64,000 nucleotides of DNA from Phallus indusiatus (lineage: Eukaryota > Basidiomycota > Agaricomycetes > Phallales > Phallaceae), in assembly GCA_027605045.1 (NCBI GenBank), contig JAQFWX010000005.1, positions 1,116,001 to 1,180,000 on the forward strand. Direction: 5' to 3'. Of this stretch, positions 61,599-64,000 are shown in pieces; position 1 is the first letter of the stretch; every line of letters starts with the position of its first letter. A model generated the notes under the pieces. The model was not told the origin of the DNA. It ran no database searches and worked only from the letters and a program-made list of their open reading frames with translations. Made by a program: the position numbers and the translations under genes.

Positions 61599-64000
61599 AT
61601 GTCTCGTCAAACACGATCTTATTCAAAAGATCTAGAGTATGTTCGTCTTATATGGGTTTTGTGGGATTTGGACGGTCCAGTGCCTATAACGGGAACATTT
61701 GATGCCTCCCCCACATCATCTACCTCTACGCTGAAAGAGATACTGGAAGGACAGCTCAAAGACACTCACAGTTTTCGAGTTGATGCTTCAAGCATCAATT
61801 TTTGGGCAGTTCGTAACATCTATGTCTGTGTTCTCCAAATGCTGATACACTATAGACAACCGAAGATATTTCTCTTTCTGGTCTAAAAATCCAACATCTA
61901 CGAAAGAAAAACATAGAGAACATTGCTACCCCGACCTATCCCGAGATCGATTTTCTGTCCCAGCTCAATGGAAGGGAAAAGATAAGGGGGATTATACACT
62001 TGTTTATTACCGCGGAAAAACAAAAACTGAATTGCAAATTCTGGGATTCAAACCGCCCGGACTTACACACCTCAATTTATAGAGTTGAGATTCCTCCACG
62101 GTCGTTCAGAAAACCTGTAAGCGGCTTGAAAGAACTTTTTGCCAAAGAGTTCTCGACCCAGTGTCATCTTTCGGTGGAAGCTGAAAATATCAAGTTTTAC
62201 AAAGTTCGTAACATGCATTTTCTGTATTGTTAAAAATAAACATTATCATTATAGCCTAATGACAGTACTCAAGGGGCTGTCGACAAGGACAACGTTACTG
62301 AAATCGCTTTTCTGTCTGAACTTAACGGCAAAGAGAAGAATCAGGAAATCGTACATCTATTCGTGTCTACTGAAAGGACTATCAGTTTGAACTGGAAGTT
62401 CTATGATCCAGAACGCTCAAACTCATCCCTTTCCACTCATAGAGTCGACATTCCTCCATGGCTATTCAAGGGACCCGTAAGCGATTTGGAAGAACTTTTT
62501 GCGAAAGAGCTTTCGCGGCAGTGCCATTTTGCCGTGGCAGTTGGAAGCATGAGGTTTTACAAAGTTCGTAACATGCATTTCCTACATCACAGAAAAACGA
62601 TACATTGACATTATAGCCTCATAACATCGCCGAGGAGCCCATTAATGAGAACAACCTCATGGAGATTCTACCAGTGAATTCTCTTTCGCGAGCTCTTAAC
62701 GGGGAACTTGATTCGCAAGGGATTCACATAGTCATTACGGCTAAACAAAGGCATTCAATAGAGACAACTGATGTCCTTTCTCCCTTACCCGAATCTGAAC
62801 GTCAGTCATCGCCTCTGTACCTATCTTTATTCTAACATTATCCACAGGCTTTGAGCGCACGTTCGCGACTAAGGGGCAAGCCCCATCTCAAGCAGCTAAA
62901 TCAAACGAATACCGTTCCTCGCAAAATACCCAATACGAAGTTATATACGATGGACGTTATGCCCCCCATGGGCAGGATACAACGGCCCTCCCAATTTACG
63001 TGTATCATCGTGTCTTTAGCCTTTTTGACAATCTCCTTCAGAATCCCCCTCAGCCAACAAGGGAGGATATAAACAACACCACAGAACTAATGACTTATCT
63101 GTGCGAGTTGTCCCCACCGCCCGAAGAATCTCGGAATAACCGAATACGTATCCTGCTGGGGAAGATTTTAGGTGTCGATATCATCAACCCGACACGTGAC
63201 GGAACAACCGCGGATGGCAGGGTTGACGTCAAAATTGATGACGAAAAATTAGCCACGCTAATGGCAGAATGGAAAAGAGAACCTGGAGAAGGTGGTTGCG
63301 ATCCGGCTACACAAGCAGCGCTTGGGTATAAACGCGCTTGCCAAGGCGCAGAGGTGCGTCCCAATTATGCTAACTTTACATGGGTTTTTAATTGAGTTAT
63401 CATTAAGGAAACCGTCAAACGAAGTTGCTGTCCTGCCTTCCTCATTCATGGGGCAGGGCCGTGGATGGCTGTATCGGGAGCCGTGTTCACCGATAAGGTG
63501 ATCATCCAACAGCTCACCCCGATGATGTGGTTTGGGTTCGCTTCGACTCACGAAGATGTTCGCTTATTAGAGAATACTTGTGTTTTACTTGCCCTGCGAG
63601 AGGCACTTAAGGAACTTCAGGACTTCTACCAGAATAAACTTCCAGTAGATTCTTGGACTCCAAATACTCCCCACCCCCGCCTATATCCTTATCCCACTTA
63701 TTATCCTCAAAAAGACGAAGATGGAAAACACGGGAAGGACGGAAAAGATGCAATCGTCAAATTTAGTTACAAAGCGGCATTGGAAGATGACCCTAGATGT
63801 GTGGCGTTCCTAGCTCAAACTGAAAGTGAACAAAAAATCGTCGTCAAGTATGTCGCGGATTATGGGGGAACCGTTCACAAGTTTCTCGCGGATCGCAACT
63901 ACGCTCCGAATCTTCTTTACTGCGGCCCTTTACCGGACGCGTTTCCGGTCAACGTACCATTGGCGGCTAAGGTTACTATCCCCGGGTTATGCTTGCAACC
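61599..64000 (+). CDS. Crinkler-like protein: three UBL header modules, PD-(D/E)XK-like nuclease, kinase-like lobe (3' truncated by window)
   Basis: Exons 61599-61808, 61856-62203, 62255-62563, 62617-62800, 62848-63353, 63408-64000 and on; in frame throughout. Three ubiquitin-like header modules end at VDASSINFWA, VEAENIKFYK and VAVGSMRFYK; linkers between them repeat FLSQLNGREK/FLSELNGKEK and HLFITAEKQ/HLFVSTER, with a third, weaker linker (LSRALNGELDSQGIHIVITA). The middle part has DGRVDVKID, LMAEWKREPGEGG and DPATQAALGYKRA, matching the D...ExK...Q pattern of PD-(D/E)XK nucleases, then AVSGAVFTDKVIIQ. The last visible part, KIVVKYVADYGGTVHKFLAD, resembles a protein-kinase N-lobe with its Lys. 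Crinkler-type effectors combine UBL headers with REase or kinase ends (family knowledge). ATG at 61599 chosen because an earlier in-frame ATG (61521) adds nothing domain-like. Confidence 0.75.
61856..62616 (+). repeat. Tandem duplication of exon-plus-intron unit in the Crinkler-like gene
   Basis: Two adjacent units (61856-62254 and 62255-62616), each made of a linker-UBL exon and its following intron, are clearly related in sequence. Both exons end in ttttac aaa and both introns open with gttcgtaacatgcattt and close with cattatag or similar. The first module's exon (61599-61808) and intron (gttcgtaacat...) are a more diverged third copy. Confidence 0.7.

Overview
The window looks like nuclear DNA from a filamentous basidiomycete, most likely an Agaricomycete. 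Genes are broken by many short introns (mostly 45-70 bp, GT-AG with some GC-AG), lie on both strands with short spacers, and include families typical of mushrooms: a DUF6534-type membrane protein, a secreted bicupin oxalate decarboxylase, F-box proteins and Crinkler-like genes. I saw no rRNA, convincing tRNA, CRISPR array or bacterial-style operon. All exon models were made by reading splice sites by eye; most keep frame through every junction, and where one does not I say so.

Layout. 0-8 kb: DUF6534-like gene (-), ALY/REF mRNA-export factor with a frame break (+), PH-domain protein (+), FAD-dependent oxidoreductase with a frame break (+). 8-12.1 kb: accessory region with two degenerate tandem copies of a nuclease-like family, an unrecognised broken gene and a diverged direct repeat. 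12.1-13.4 kb: DXD glycosyltransferase (-). 13.4-16.8 kb: gene-poor. 16.8-21 kb: PP1 phosphatase and DHH1 DEAD-box helicase (+). 21-24.8 kb: gene-poor with degenerate coding scraps. 24.8-26.8 kb: oxalate decarboxylase (+). 28.3-31.9 kb: SPX-RING E3 ligase and WSS1-type protease (-). 32.9-37.4 kb: type-B carboxylesterase and mitochondrial HMG-box protein (+). 37.8-45.7 kb: FYV10/MAEA E3 subunit (+), cystathionine gamma-synthase (-), CBS-domain regulator (-), complex I NDUFS5 (-) divergent from a ubiquitin-like-domain protein (+). 46-50 kb: unknown basic protein (-) divergent from an NTF2-domain protein (+). 50-56 kb: SH3-PX-BAR sorting nexin, old-yellow-enzyme-type oxidoreductase, PIG-F (all -). 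56.9-60.4 kb: secreted amidohydrolase and F-box protein (+). 61.6-64 kb: a Crinkler-like gene running off the window.

Most of the window is housekeeping: mRNA fate (ALY, DHH1), signalling (PP1, CBS protein), ubiquitin control (SPX-RING, FYV10), DNA-protein crosslink repair (WSS1), membrane traffic (sorting nexin), GPI anchors (PIG-F), methionine synthesis and respiration. The accessory part is the interesting one. The Crinkler-like gene at the right edge carries three tandem ubiquitin-like header modules, each ending at an equivalent intron, followed by a PD-(D/E)XK-like nuclease segment and the start of a kinase-like lobe. It is the best candidate here for an unusual biological system.
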